DNA of 64,000 nt from Camellia lanceoleosa. Taxonomy: Eukaryota; Streptophyta; Magnoliopsida; Ericales; Theaceae. The stretch is taken from positions 47,876,425 through 47,940,424 of the forward strand of contig CM045768.1 of the NCBI GenBank assembly GCA_025200525.1. Direction: 5' to 3'. The notes under the pieces were generated by a model that had not been told where the DNA came from, did no database searches, and worked only from the letters and a program-made list of their open reading frames with translations. Shown here piece by piece: positions 46,546 to 58,503 of the stretch (the first letter of the stretch is position 1; every line of letters begins with the position of its first letter). Made by a program: the position numbers and the translations under genes.

Positions 46546-48946
46546 TGTGACAACCCTCACCTCTGATTAATGCTAAACTGTGATTGAGAATGATAAGTAA
46601 CTGATTTGACTGAAATTCTGAATTGATTGCAAGAGTATATTGCTTTACTTGCATTTCTATCTGTTTGTCATTTGATTGATCTGTTCATATTTTAATTTCG
46701 AACTGCAAATTGAAGGCCTTATCGGCGGCCGAATTAGAAATTGATTAGTGTTATGTGTTAATTAGAATTTATGTGATTTTATAATAAATTTAATTAAAAT
46801 CCGATTTGGAACGATTAAATTAGATTAAATAATGTAAAATTACATTAGTTGGAGTTACTTACATGTTTGCCATTGAGTGGGCCACTTTCATTAGCATCTT
46901 TGAGGCTCAATTTATACACTTAGCTTATCACCTCTTCAGCCATTTTTTCTAGACCAAACCATATGAGAGAGGAGAGTAAGAAAAAGAGCTTGAGTTCATC
47001 TAGATTGGCTTGAAACTTAGAAGATTTGAAAGAGAGTTGCACATTTGAGCTATCACACCTAGAATTCCAGACCTACGGTAAGAAAATGACTTTTGTAATT
47101 GTGAATTTGAGCTACTTCTTGCATGGTTCATGGTAAATTGGTGATCTAAGTCAAGAATTGACTTAAAGAGTTGATTTGAGTAACTAATTCATGCATGCAT
47201 GTACATGTTCTTGGAATTTGAGGTTGTTTTTAGAAAATCCTCACATGCATGTCCATTTTCTAGTTGTAGTTCATGAATTCATTATGTTTTTGAAAGGATT
47301 GACTCATTTGATCATGTGTTAGAAGCTTTGAATTCAATTAAACACATGCATGTTAAACGTATATCTTGTTCTTGAAGTTTATTTGAAATTCGTGTCTAAT
47401 TGACTTACCCCTTGGGCTTTGATTTCTCAAATTGATCTTCAAAACATGTTATATTATGGGTTTAAAGTGTTTTTCCAGAAAATTGGCCCAAAAACATTGA
47501 ATTTGAGGCTTTTAAAGTTGAGTTTTGTGCTTGGAGTGAATCTAAAAATTCTAGATTTTGGACTCATGCTCGAGCGTAGGACTTCACGCTCGAGCATGGA
47601 AAGTCACGCTTGAGCGTAAAATGCATATGCCCAGAAGTTCATGTGTTTTACAGTCCGCTCGAGCGAGAGAGTTCACGCTCGAGCGAGGACCTGAGTCTCA
47701 CGCTTGAGCGGAGGTCGAGCGTTTGTCGAGCGTGAATTGCATGCATCCAGTACTTTTCATGTAGTTTGCAGTCCGCTCGAGCGAAAGAAGTCATGTTCGA
47801 GCGGAGCTCCTTTGTCTGCATGTCCGCTCGAGCGTAGAAAGCCACGCTCGAGCGAAACCCCTGTTTTCTGAAAATTTTGAAAAGTGTTTTAAAGTGCATC
47901 TTTACATTCTCTTTCCATCATAGGCATTCCTAGGCCATGTTTAAGGCATCTTATTGAGGATATTGATGTAAAACCACACGGAGTCAAGATAGGGACTAAG
48001 TTGTTGATTCCCAAGTGTGTAACTTAGTGTGTGTTTGTTTTGTAACTATGTAGGGTTGGCATCCGATGACGCTCATTAGCTGTTTATAGCCCAGTGCTCT
48101 GTGAGTAACAATGTTGTAAAGATATGTTCAATCATGAATATTTTTTGAATGATCAACTGTATTGCTTTTTGAAAAAGATATTTCTTACTGAATGAATGTT
48201 TGTCCTATTTGTGAACTGTATCCGTGGCATCCATAGCAAATTATCATACTATCTATATCGCTTCGTTATACGAGGATCTCGTCGGTTCCAATGTTGGAAC
48301 CACTACTGTTTACTGTTATGACGGCCATCAATTGACTGTTCGGTCTGTTAAAACCTACTGTACTGTTTTACTATTGGATGTACCACAAATAACTGCTATG
48401 GTTTCTAAGTGATTGATATGACTGTTTAAATACTGAAAGGACATTCATTCTTAACCCCTTTACGCATATGTTATTCACTAGGCTTTAGCTCACTGTTTAT
48501 ATTTATATGTAGGTGTCCAGGCACCGGACCGAAGCTAGATGCATCGGGTTAACTCCCTTTTGTCAAGCCAACCTTTGTGCCTCACTTCGAGGTTCCGAGT
48601 CTGTTCAACCTAAGGCTTTTCGGGTGTCTTAGCTCACCCTTCTGTCTCCATTTTGTTGTACTATTTAAGACTTTCACTGTACTGTTACGGTAGAGATTGG
48701 GTCCCTAACCTGAATGTCTGTATATGATGTATGTATATACTGTTTTGGTTTTGAATGTGAATATATTCAGAAAAGTCTTTTTGCATTTAGACTGTCACAG
48801 CTCATTGGACATCTTTTATTTACTATTTTGGCTTCCGCCAAACCCCTTTACTCAGACATCACTTGTCATCATAGCGTGCCTTCGTTATCACGGACATCGC
48901 CGATTATGCGATGCTAAACCCATAGGGGAGGGTTTGGGTCGTGACA
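46546..48946 (+). mobile_element. solo LTR, 2.4 kb, target duplication GAAGT
   Basis: Starts TGTGACAACCCTCACC and ends GGTTTGGGTCGTGACA. GAAGT precedes (46541-46545) and follows (48947-48951). TG..CA ends, a 5-bp duplication and no internal coding region identify a solo LTR left by LTR-LTR recombination. A related copy in inverse orientation lies at 53256-55186. The middle holds a dense array of CGCTCGAGCG palindromes (47560-47860). Confidence 0.88.
47560..47860. repeat. CGCTCGAGCG palindrome array inside the solo LTR
   Basis: About ten to twelve full or near copies of CGCTCGAGCG in 300 bp, commonly preceded by TCA or TC. The related LTR at 53256 has a weaker version (CCGCTCGAGCG, CCGCCGAGCGG) at about 54338-54442. 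Confidence 0.85.
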
Positions 48947-49544
48947 GAAGTGTAATTCTAGAAAGTTTCTTCTTGTTTTTGTTTCCACTTGTGAGAAACT
49001 ATGTGAGCACTTCTTTCTTGGTTAAGGCTGTAACAATCATAAATAAAGACATTTTGAACTTATAAAGGTACATGAATGTCATTAAACCTTGGCATTTTCA
49101 TTTCTAACTTATAGAAATGAGTCAAAAGTAGTGAAAATGGATCCTGATATTGGTAATGGGCATGGTTTTGATTGTTGTTGATTGGTGCCTTTGGTTGTTG
49201 CTAATTTTTTAAGCTATTGTTTGATACAGTCTAAAGACTTATGGTTGTTGCTTTCATATAATCTGTTATAATGTGGTGGACCAATTAAATGATTAAACCA
49301 TGGTAAATTGATTCCCAAAATATTTTTGTTTCTTTTCTCTAAATTATATATATGTGTGTATCCAAAATATATAAAAGTAGACAAGTAGCATGTGACTTGC
49401 TTATCTACTAGAGAAATGCACATCACTTTTAGTTGTGATCATTAGCATTTTGCACTAGTTTTTTTTTTAAAAAATATCATTTATTAATTGTAAATACATA
49501 TTTACTTAAGTAGTTAAATTTTGATTTATAGATTGGAGATATAG

Positions 49545-49780
49545 TTGTTCTAAAAAGTATCATTAGGCCGATAGAAACAGTTACAATCGGAGTATTTAAA
49601 AACATAGATCCATAAATAATAAAAAAAAGTAGAAGGGGAAGAACTAGGACCTGATTATTGGGAAGTACATGTTCAAGTGCCAGTCAAACCTAATGAGAGC
49701 TTGATTCGAACATATGGACTTGTTAAAACAATTGGACAAACTATTGGAGCTCATGTTGCTTGGCCTGCTCCATTTGTGGT
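49545..49780 (+). pseudogene. CACTA transposon protein, C-terminal exon
   Basis: The readable frame gives EGEELGPDYWEVHVQVPVKP, then NESLIRTYGLVKTIGQTIGA and HVAWPAPFV, followed by a GT donor-like GTATAT. A segment of the form L-G-x-x-Y-W-x-V-x-V, then L-I-R-x-Y-G, T-I-G and V-A-W-P is typical of the C-terminal region of plant En/Spm-type transposon proteins. The preceding stretch (from about 49545) appears to belong to the same exon but contains stops. It supports the identification of 41481-50881 as a CACTA element in plus orientation. Confidence 0.6.
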
Positions 49781-50279
49781 ATATTTCTCCCATAAATTCT
49801 AATTTCATTAGCAAATTTATATTAACTTAGTATAGTTTCTAATACTTTTGCATGTTTATTTTTTGGATGTAGAATTCGTAAGTTATGAATGTTAGTCGAG
49901 AATACGTATACAATTGAGGTTGAAAATTTGGGGACTGAATTTGTTTTGATAATTTGTCTTTATGAAAAATGGATATAACTATAGTTTTTTGAGAACTTAT
50001 AGTTTGAGTAATTTTTTTTTGCTTTGACTTTGTTAGAGTGGTAGAATTTTTTATAATTTTCATTGTGATTTCTATTGTAATATAAATAAATTTATATCTT
50101 TAGATCCAAAAATAATTGTGGTTTGAATTTTCTTTGCTTTTAATGTGATGATCCTATGGTGGTAATATTTGTTTGTTATTATGGAAATATTACAGGATGA
50201 ATGGATGCCAAATTAATATAAGATGTGATAATTAATATTTAATTTTTTATAAAATAAGGGACAATTTTTACAGGCATTT

Positions 50280-50881
50280 ACGCATGCTTAGTTGTGGCTT
50301 TTAAAAGTGTCGTTAAAAAGAATATATAAGTGGCATTTCATAATAGTGGTAGTAACTTTGCAAAGTGTCACTAGAATAAGCTCCAATGACACTTATATCC
50401 ATTTATGGCACAAATGAATTGGATTTAGTGGCATTTATGAAGTTGTTAAAAATATCAATTATGGCATAACAAGCGCCATTAAAAAAGCATATAGTGGCAT
50501 TTTTTATATTTTAAGTCTTTTTTAATGACAATTGATAGCATCACAAATAGTGTTTATCATGGCATCAAAGTTTTATTAAAAGTCTTTAGTCTTAATAGTG
50601 TAATGGCATTTACAAGTGTTACTGAAGTGCCACTAAGTGTTTTTTTAATGGCACTTGGTAGTGTCACGAATAGTGTCTATCATGATATCAAAATGTCATT
50701 GAAAGTTTTTAACCATGATGGTGTAATGGCACTTGCAAGTGTTACTAAGGTGCCACTAGTATCTACCGTGATATGGGTATAAATGGCACTTGTTCAAAAC
50801 GCTACAAGACTAAAAAATGTCACTAGATGAATAGTTTTGTGACACTTTCAAATGTCACTAAATTAAGAGATTGTTGTAATG
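50280..50881. repeat. right subterminal repeats of the CACTA element
   Basis: Many TGGCATTT, TGCCACTAA and GTCACTA motifs. Within it a roughly 120-bp block (TAATGACAATTGATAGCATC... type) is present twice in tandem at about 50520-50765, giving a repeat-derived open frame that is not a gene. Confidence 0.75.
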
Positions 50882-50884
50882 GAA

Positions 50885-51171
50885 ATAAAATAATGATAAG
50901 TTAAATGTGAATTATTTTGGCCTATTTTACCTTTATTAACTATTTTAACCCAAATAATTCTTCCCAAACATGACCAATATAAAACAAAATAAATGTATTC
51001 ATGTATGTAACGAAGTGGGTCAAACTTTCAACTAATAATCTAATACATAGAAAGCTGAAAGTGTTGAGCAATAGTATACCTATACGCGCACATAAAACAT
51101 CTCACAGTAAATGCATGAACTTTTATGAAAATCACTTGCAACCACCCATTTATAGAGAACTTTTATAATAC
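50885..51171. other. spacer between CACTA element and element C
   Basis: Short AT-rich non-coding segment with nothing recognisable. Confidence 0.5.
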
Positions 51172-51176
51172 ACATT

Positions 51177-51934
51177 TGAGAGGGTAATTTATGCTTAAAT
51201 TGGGCCAAGGTAAGAAAGCTCGTGGTAATTGGCCGAGGTAAATAAAGTCTTAGGCCGAGCCACGAACCGAAGTAATTATCTCGGTAATCTTGGTGGCATT
51301 AGTCCGGTCAGAGCTGGGGTTCTTAGTATGTCTGGTCTAGCTATAGCGACCGAGGTAACAATTTGATTTGAACCGGGCTAAGAGATAGCTCGACTAAGGC
51401 GACTCCAAAGACTGGTTGACTGAGTTGGCTTATTCTGCACCGAGCTGTGTGAGCGCAGTTATGCTTTATGCCAACTGAAGCAAGAGTTGCAATTATCTCA
51501 CTTTGATAAGCAGTAAGTAAGGAATTATCAGGATAAGCTTTATCCTTGGACTTGAGACTCCTAGTAGGACTCTGTTAAGGAGAGTAGAGTCCTACTGGGA
51601 TTATGTAAACCATCTCACTTGGTTGGTAGTGAGTAGGGTGTGTGATTCTTAGGAGGATTGTTATAAGGAGAGTTGGAATCCTACTAGGATTATGCTAGGC
51701 AGAATCTATAAAAGCTCATAGCAGGACCTATGTACAGCTATCACAATTTTAACTCTCAAATATACAAAGCTTTTGTCTATTACCTATTTGTTGACTTAGG
51801 CATCAGAGAGGTATCCGGTACATACCCGCCGGCTAGCTCACGTTTGTGTTTTCAGGAAGTAAAGTGACGATGTTTGGAGGAAGCACAAACTTGATCAACA
51901 GGATTACACGAGAAGATTATTTCGTGCTCGTACA
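51177..51934 (+). repeat. 5' LTR of element C
   Basis: Starts TGAGAGGGTAATTT, as B's LTR starts TGAGAGGGAG on its sense strand, and ends GTGCTCGTACA. TATA box CTATAAAAG near 51707. Only one LTR of C is in the window, so its start is inferred from the likeness to B and from the primer site. Confidence 0.75.
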
Positions 51935-51935
51935 A

Positions 51936-51955
51936 TTGGCGCCGTATGTGGGAAG
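51936..51955 (+). promoter_or_regulatory. primer-binding site of element C
   Basis: TTGGCGCCGTATGTGGGAAG directly after the LTR end matches A and B apart from single changes. Confidence 0.85.
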
Positions 51956-52004
51956 TACAAAGAACAAAACCTTTTGATCGAGTTTTCCTCTCTAGTTGAA
52001 ACCA

Positions 52005-55000
52005 ATGGCACACAATGAAGATTTGCCGCAATCTGCTATCGATGGGCAAACCTCGGAAGGGAGCGGGAGGCGTGAAGGTTTACCTTCTATCCCACCCATG
52101 GCATAATTAGAACCCCAGCGATAGAACTCCCGAAGAGACACACGGGAGAGGTGGAGCACCAGTCCCCGTCGCTCTCAAAGTCCTGAAAGACAGAGGCGGA
52201 GGTTAGATCCACAGGTTCTAAAGGATAGCGTGAGGAAGCAAGACGAGTTAATCAGCAGGATGGCGGAAGACAAGGAGACAATGAAGCGCCAGATAAAGGA
52301 AAAATGGGTGGCGAAGGAAGAGGGGCGCAAAGGCAACATGCCCTCTTACCACTCGGAAGATCGTAACAGACATGTAACGCCATCGCAAGTAGAAAGTAGG
52401 AAGTAGGAGCCTTAGAACAGGCGACACTCAATCAAAGACTTCCAGGACTCGTTACTCCAGGTCTAAGAGAACGAGGACTGAAAGGTCGTATATAGAAGGA
52501 AGCAGTTATCAGCCCTTGCATACACACCAAACGACATCTAGGCACACAGAGTTACCTAGGTCGGCGGATCTGCGAACAATGCTCGAGGAGAGGGCCCGAT
52601 GGAATGAGGACACCAGAGCTCGCGACCCTTGCAGAGTGTCAGCCTTACAGTGATTGGCCCCCAAGATGCATGGAAGTGTCGAGATAGGGATGCCAATACC
52701 GCTCTTTGCTTATGAACCAACGGATAAAGTTTTAGCAAGGTTACAAAGCTCACCGTTCGTTCCGGCAATAGAGAACGCACCACTACCCTCAGGCTTCCAC
52801 CAGTCCAAATTCACCACTTATGAGGGGAGGTCAAACCTCTACATGTAATTAAGCCACTTTCGCCAGGTTATGGCAATATACCGGCGAAACGAAGCTTTAA
52901 TGTGTATCTTGTTTCCATCCAGCCTTGGCGACCTAGGTCTGACCTGGTTCGAAATGTTGCAAGAAGGTAGCATAGCCTCATGGGCACAGTTGGCAGAAAC
53001 GTTCGTGACTAGATTCAGAATGAATACCAAGACGAAAGTGGAGATTAGCCAGTTACTTTCCATTGACATGGATGAAAAGGAGATGTTGAGGTCTTACAAC
53101 AGTCGATATTGGGAGACTTTCAACCAGATTGGGGATTGCCCTACAAATCTCGCCATCGTACAATACAAACGGGGTTTACCAGTTGATAACAAATTAAGGG
53201 ACTTAATGACAATGATGCCACCCCTCACAATGGAGTCCCTAATGGAGAGAGTACATGTCACGACCCAAACCCGCCCCTAAAAGGTTTGGTGACGAGACCG
53301 GCCAGTAATCCTAGATTACGACAGGCCTTACTGTACATAACATAAATAAACGGGGCTCGCGGAAGCAAAAACACATAACTATAGTCCAAAGAGCTGTGCA
53401 TAATCATGAACATATATTACATGCCAAAAATGAGTTAATTACCCACATTCATTACATAGCATGGTCTAGTACAGCTCGTATTATCCAGTTACAACTATAC
53501 AACAAAAACAAAACAAGAGCTCACAAAACGGCCTTCCAGGCCTGGCCCCAGCTCGGAGGCACTCCGCTCGAGGTTAGGCTTCAAAACGGCAGCTCGGCTC
53601 GAGACTCCGCCTAGGCGTGGCTCCCTGAAGGCTCACCTATAATACATAAATACAAACAATGAGCTAAAGCTCAGCAAGTAACATTAACGTAAAGGGGTTA
53701 GTGAACGAACTCCAACATTTCTTATAAAACCGTAATAAAACATTCATAATCATAATCATAATCATATAGAACATACGTAATGGCATACTCCATAGAACAT
53801 AACATGTGTCGACTAACGACTAGAGTAACCGGTCCCGGACACCGATTAAACACATACCGAGATCTCGTAAACTGGTCATGGGTTTGTCCTTCCATGCCGT
53901 CCCCCATGACTAAAGCGCATGGGCCTGCATGTTCTCGCCCCCACGACTGAACTAACTATGGATGCCATACTAGATTCGCAATTAGGACATTCGTTCACAG
54001 AAAACATTATCATTTCATAATCATTCATAACGTATCACTTTGAACATACTTTCATAAGAACATATCATTTACAAAAATGTTACTTACAGTGGGTTTCCAC
54101 AACCGAGGGCACGGTCTTCACGTCTTATCCTGCAATTGCCAACATTATAACACAGTTCTCAATACACATTCTCATTAAATCACATAAGTCATGCACTTCG
54201 TCCTTCCTTTATTTCATTTCATGTTCATTTTCTCCCTTCTTACATTCTTTCGTGTTCATAAGATGTTAAAAGATGCAATTAACATGTTAAAAATCAAATA
54301 GAACAACTTTTCTGCATTTTCTGAAAATAAGCCTTTCCGCTCGAGCGCCCACTTGTCCGCCGAGGATCGCACATTTTCCCCAAAAATCGCCGAGAGGTTG
54401 ATTTACCGCCGAAGCGGGCTTTCCGCCGAGCGGACCTCAAATTGAATTTCGGACTTTCAAAGCTTCAATCTTCCCTTTTTGCAAAACCTATTTCCAATCT
54501 TATGAAATCCAAGCCTCAAAACACTTAAAACACCACTTGAATTAAACATTATAGCTTCTAAATAAATCCAAATGCATCATATACAAGATCAAACCATGAA
54601 TTGAGGTAAAGAATCATAACTATACACATAGAAGCTTCATTCTAACCATCCATGGAGGTTCTTCCTCAACTAAACAAATTGACATGATTCATACTACTTT
54701 AAGTCATAATCTTGAATTCCACATGCTTGATACCAAGAATCAACAATCAATTTCATGAAAATCTTACCTTAAACACTTGGATGGAGAAGTTTAGCTTGAT
54801 TCCCCCTTTATTTCTTCTTCTTTCCCTTCTTTCTCCCTTCCCCGAATTCTCTCTCTCTCTCTTTCTCTTTTCCAGATTTTTCTTTCTTCCTTTTGAGTCA
54901 AAATGGGTCAAGCCTTATCTATATATCATATATACTAAATAAATAAACATTTGTGCCATAATCTTGAGCCAAACAAGGCTTAACGATTCAGACGAAATTC

Positions 55001-55590
55001 AGTCCTCAATTTATTGTTCCAAATGGCTCTAAAAATTCCCGGTATCACATAGGCGTGTTCAATTTCAGTCCCGAAGTCGTAATTCCAACAGATATTTTAC
55101 TAATTCGAACAGATAATCTTCAATTAAATCATAGAAATGCATATTTAATTACCGATAATTGTGACACACGGTTCCGGGTCATTACAGTACATCAACATAT
55201 CCAAGTAGAGGAAGATAGCGCCCGTGTTAAAGAAAAATCTGGCACAATAGTGATGCCAGATAAAAAGACTCCAGCAAAAATCAACACGATGGAACAACCA
55301 AGCAAGAATGGGCGAGGCAGATGAGCTAATAGAGAGGACCCAGAACAAAGGAAGTTAAGAATCCGCACTGTCATTACCACAGTATTCAACAAGCCTATCT
55401 ACCGGATTCTCAGCGAGATACGTGATGAACCCTTCATTCGGCGGCCAGCCAAGTTGGGAAAAGCACAAAAGGGCTATGACGAGAGGTCCCGTTGCACATT
55501 CCATGATGAGAAAGGGCACTGCACTGAAAATTGCACGCCATTAAGGCAGCATCTGGAGGAGTTAGTGGCTGCTGGACACCTGGACTAGTA
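52005..55590 (+). pseudogene. gag of element C, split by a solo LTR
   Basis: The ATG at 52005 opens MAHNEDLPQSAIDGQTSEGS, matching B's gag start. An Arg/Glu-rich region with stops follows. The capsid core resumes at about 52654 with PLPSGFHQSKFTTYEGRSN, a stop (about 52846), HFRQVMAIYRRNEALMCILF, SWAQLAETFVTRFRMNT and SYNSRYWETFNQI up to MERVH at 53255. There the solo LTR (53256-55186) cuts in. Homology to B resumes with QHIQVEEDSARVKEKSG at about 55192, then [11 protein letters not shown] and RCTFHDEKGHCTENC, an intact C-x-x-x-x-x-x-x-H-x4-C-like knuckle region. Further stops at 55322 and 55586. Confidence 0.85.
53256..55186 (-). mobile_element. solo LTR, 1.9 kb, inserted in gag of element C
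   Basis: In plus orientation it begins TGTCACGACCCAAACCC and ends GGTTCCGGGTCATTACA. GTACA lies on both sides (53251-53255 and 55187-55191). Gag homology runs up to the left copy and resumes right after the right copy. It is the same family as 46546-48946 in inverse orientation: ends GGGTCGTGACA, CTCGAGCG motifs and a shared CTTTAGCTCA region. It is not coding. Confidence 0.9.
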
Positions 55591-56600
55591 TATAGAAAGG
55601 GGGACACAGCCAGCCCCCCAGGACCTCAACAGACCAAACGGGATGCCAATCGACGATCCACTCCAAGACATAATCAACGTCATACATGGGATCATCGAAC
55701 CTAAGCAGGTATGTGAACTTAGGGGGATGATCAAAAAGGCTGAGCACTTGAGAGAGGTATTAAGTGCATAACCTACCGTCAAAAATGGCAGAACAGAGAC
55801 TACGAACGTCATATCCTTTTCAGACAGGGATCTAGCAAGGCTACATTGCTCTCACAATGACACACTGGTGGTCACTTTACGTGTCAAGAATTTCGACATC
55901 AAACGGATTCTGATTGACCAAGGAAGCTCATGCGAGATAATGTACTATGAGACCTTCAAACAGCTGAAACTGGAGGACAAAGACTTGGCACTTGCGACAT
56001 CTTCCCTTGTTGGTTTCAACTCAATGCCAGAGTGGTCAGTGGGCAAGATAATCCTGCCAGTCAAACCAGGAACATTGACGAAACAGGTGGAGTTTTAGGT
56101 TTTGAAAGTCTCTTCCACTTATAAGATAATCTTGGGAAGGGCATGGTTGCATGCCATGTGCTCAGTGGCGTCAACCTATCATCAGGCATTACGGTTCCCT
56201 AACGAAATCGACATGATTGAAGAAGTCTTAGGAGACCAAATCATGTCGAAGCAGTGTTTCGTCACCGTAAACGGAAGTCGTGCTACAAAAGGGTTCGTTC
56301 AGATGGTGGAAGAGCCAGAAAGCAACGACTTGTTTGCAGATGTTGAGAAGGTAGCAGAGCAGAAGGCAGTGGAAGACCTGGTTGAGGTAAGGATAGATGA
56401 AAAGAACCCAGAAAAGTTCTTTTTGCTCGGCTCGTCTTTGTCCAGCACTGAGAGAATAGAGGTCATAGAATTCTTAACCTCTAACATCAAAGTGTTTGCT
56501 TGGACACCATACGACATGCTTGGCATTGACCCAAATTTCATCTGCCATCAACTTAATTCCACCCAACTGCCAGACCAATTATTCAGCGAACTCGCCGGTT
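55591..56600 (+). pseudogene. protease region of element C pol
   Basis: [20 protein letters not shown] is shared with B. A stop interrupts near 55768. Protease shows [20 protein letters not shown] (Asp of IDQGSS, about 55910) and, after an in-frame TAG at 56096, YKIILGRAWLHAM. The linker VEDLVEVRIDEKNPEKFFLL to GIDPNFICHQLN precedes RT. A frame change near 56560 leads into the RT frame. Confidence 0.86.
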
Positions 56601-57916
56601 GGCACTCCACCACGCAGAAATAGTGGCAGAAGAAGTAAGAAACCTACTGAAGGCAGGAGCTATCAGAGAAGTACACTATCACAGGTGGATCTCCAACACT
56701 GTAATGGTGCCAAAGAAGAACGGAAAATGGCGTGGGTGTGTGGACTACAAAACGGTCAATAAGGCATGCCCAAAGGACAGTTTTCCCCTACCATGGATAG
56801 ACAAACTGGTAGACTTGACGGCAGGGCATAATCAACTTAGCTTCCTTGATGCGTATCGAGGTTACCATCAGATCGCTATGCATGAACCAGACCAGGAGGT
56901 CACATAATTTACAATGCCTAGAGGATTGTACTGTTACAAGATCATACCCTTTGGCCTAAAAAACGCAGGGGCTATATTCCAACGGATGATCACCAAAATG
57001 TTTGAACCATTGTTAGGCAGAACAATGGAGGCTTACATAGATGACATGGTGGTCAAAAGAAAGGATGAGAAGGACCATCTTAGGGACCTAGATGAAATGT
57101 TCCAAATTTTGAAGTCTCACAAGTTACGTCTAAACTCAACTAAATGTACATTCAGTGTGAGATCAGCCAAATTCCTAGGCTTTCTGGTGACCGACCGAGG
57201 TATAGAAGATCAAAGTAATCCAAGATCTTGAGAGGCCCAACACAGTCAAAGAGGTACAGCATCTCACTGGCCTAACAGCCATGCTCAATCGGTTCATAAG
57301 TCGGTCGTCAGACAGATGTCGACCATTCTTCCAAGCATTGAAGGCCAAATTTGAGTGGGATGAGGAATACGACTACGCTCTAGAAAGCTTAAACGACTAC
57401 ATGACCTATCCTCCGTTGCTAGTAACCCCAGTGCTAGGAGAAGAGCTCTTTTTATACTTTGCAGTTTCACAACATGCAGTCAGCACAGTGTTGGTCAGAG
57501 CGGAAGGAATCCAACACCTGCTTATTTTTTATGTTAGCAAAACCTTACTGGGTGCTGAAACAAGATACTTACCATTGGAAAAGCTGGCGTTAGCCTTGAT
57601 GATGGCCTCAAGAAAGTTGTCACACTATTTCCATGCCCACACCGTGATCGTTCTAACGGCTTTTTCATTAAAGGCCTTGTTTGAGAGGGCAAATTTTTCT
57701 GGACAAATCTTGAAATAGGCGGTGGAGTTGGGGCAGTTCGATATCAAGTTTCAACCCAGAACAGTAATAAAAGCCCAGGCTTTAGCAGACTTTGTAGCTG
57801 AGTTCACACTAGGAAGTCATCACATCTGCCCAGTCAATTTGACCGACGCAACCGAAATAAGAGGGAAAAGTGCCGCGGGAATTGCGCAACCCCTAATGCA
57901 GGATGACTAGCGACAT
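56599..57916 (+). pseudogene. reverse transcriptase and first RNase H of element C
   Basis: RT motifs: [44 protein letters not shown] (motif A), [13 protein letters not shown] and [10 protein letters not shown] (catalytic box, about 57034). A stop at 56905 lies between motif A and the FGLKNAG block. [14 protein letters not shown] ends at a frame change about 57210. RNase H follows in frame from 57281 with [17 protein letters not shown] and [24 protein letters not shown] at 57716 precedes the tether FDIKFQPRTVIKAQALADFV and a stop at 57908. Catalytic residues of RT persist, but stops prevent a polyprotein. Confidence 0.88.
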
Positions 57917-58038
57917 TGCAAGCCGCACAAAATTGAGGAAATGAAGAAATGAGCAAATCATGCTATTCCTAGCGAGGACGCATCAAAAAGTAAAGACTTA
58001 AGGCAGTCAGACAGTGAAGATCAAACCCCAACCACTGC

Positions 58039-58500
58039 ATGGACTTGGAAGAAAACATTAACAACACTCGTGATCCCAAGACATCATCCGATCCCTCTAC
58101 TTGCTGGAAGCTATTCGTCGGAGAAATGTGGAAACTTTTCGTAGAAGGAGCATTCAATAGGCACAGTGCAGGACTTGGCATAGTCCTTATTTCACCAAAT
58201 GGCCTAACAATCGAACAAGCAGTTAACCTTGGCTTCCCAGCATCCAACAATAAGGCGGAGTATGAAGCATTGTTAGCAAGCTTAAAATCAGCACTTTTCA
58301 TGAAGGCTACCGAGCTAATGGTTTACAGTGACTCCCAGCTGGTAGTAAACCAGATTTCTGGCAACTACGAGGCAAAAGATGAGAGGATGGCTAAATACCA
58401 AGAGTTAGTTAGAAAGGAGATCATGAAGTTCAAAGTAGTATAGATAGAGCAAATCAGCCGAGAAAAAAATAGTAGAGTAGACGAGCTGGCAGGCTTTGCT
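58039..58500 (+). pseudogene. second RNase H of element C
   Basis: [20 protein letters not shown] and [19 protein letters not shown] then [20 protein letters not shown]. The layout is that of the archaeal-type RNase H of B. The first catalytic Asp (VDG in A and B) is Glu here (VEG), so activity is doubtful even apart from the stop at 58441. Confidence 0.85.
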
Positions 58501-58503
58501 TCA

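Larger units (their letters stand above)
41481..50881 (+). mobile_element. CACTA-type DNA transposon, decayed, with nested insertions
   Basis: The left end is CACTACAACAAAAATATAC at 41481. The right end is the inverse, ATTGTTGTAATG, ending at 50881 (TAGTG changed to TAATG). Both ends lead into arrays of short GTGACACTTT / TGGCATTT / TGCCACTAA motifs in direct and inverted orientation. The flanking triplets are AAA and GAA, so the 3-bp target duplication is imperfect. A transposon-protein exon is recognisable at 49545-49780. The interior contains a MITE (42541-42869) and a solo LTR (46546-48946). The transposase itself is not recognised. Confidence 0.75.

Noticed and set aside
50525..50782. 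85-residue frame with two similar halves
   Set aside because: Derives from the duplicated subterminal block of the CACTA element.
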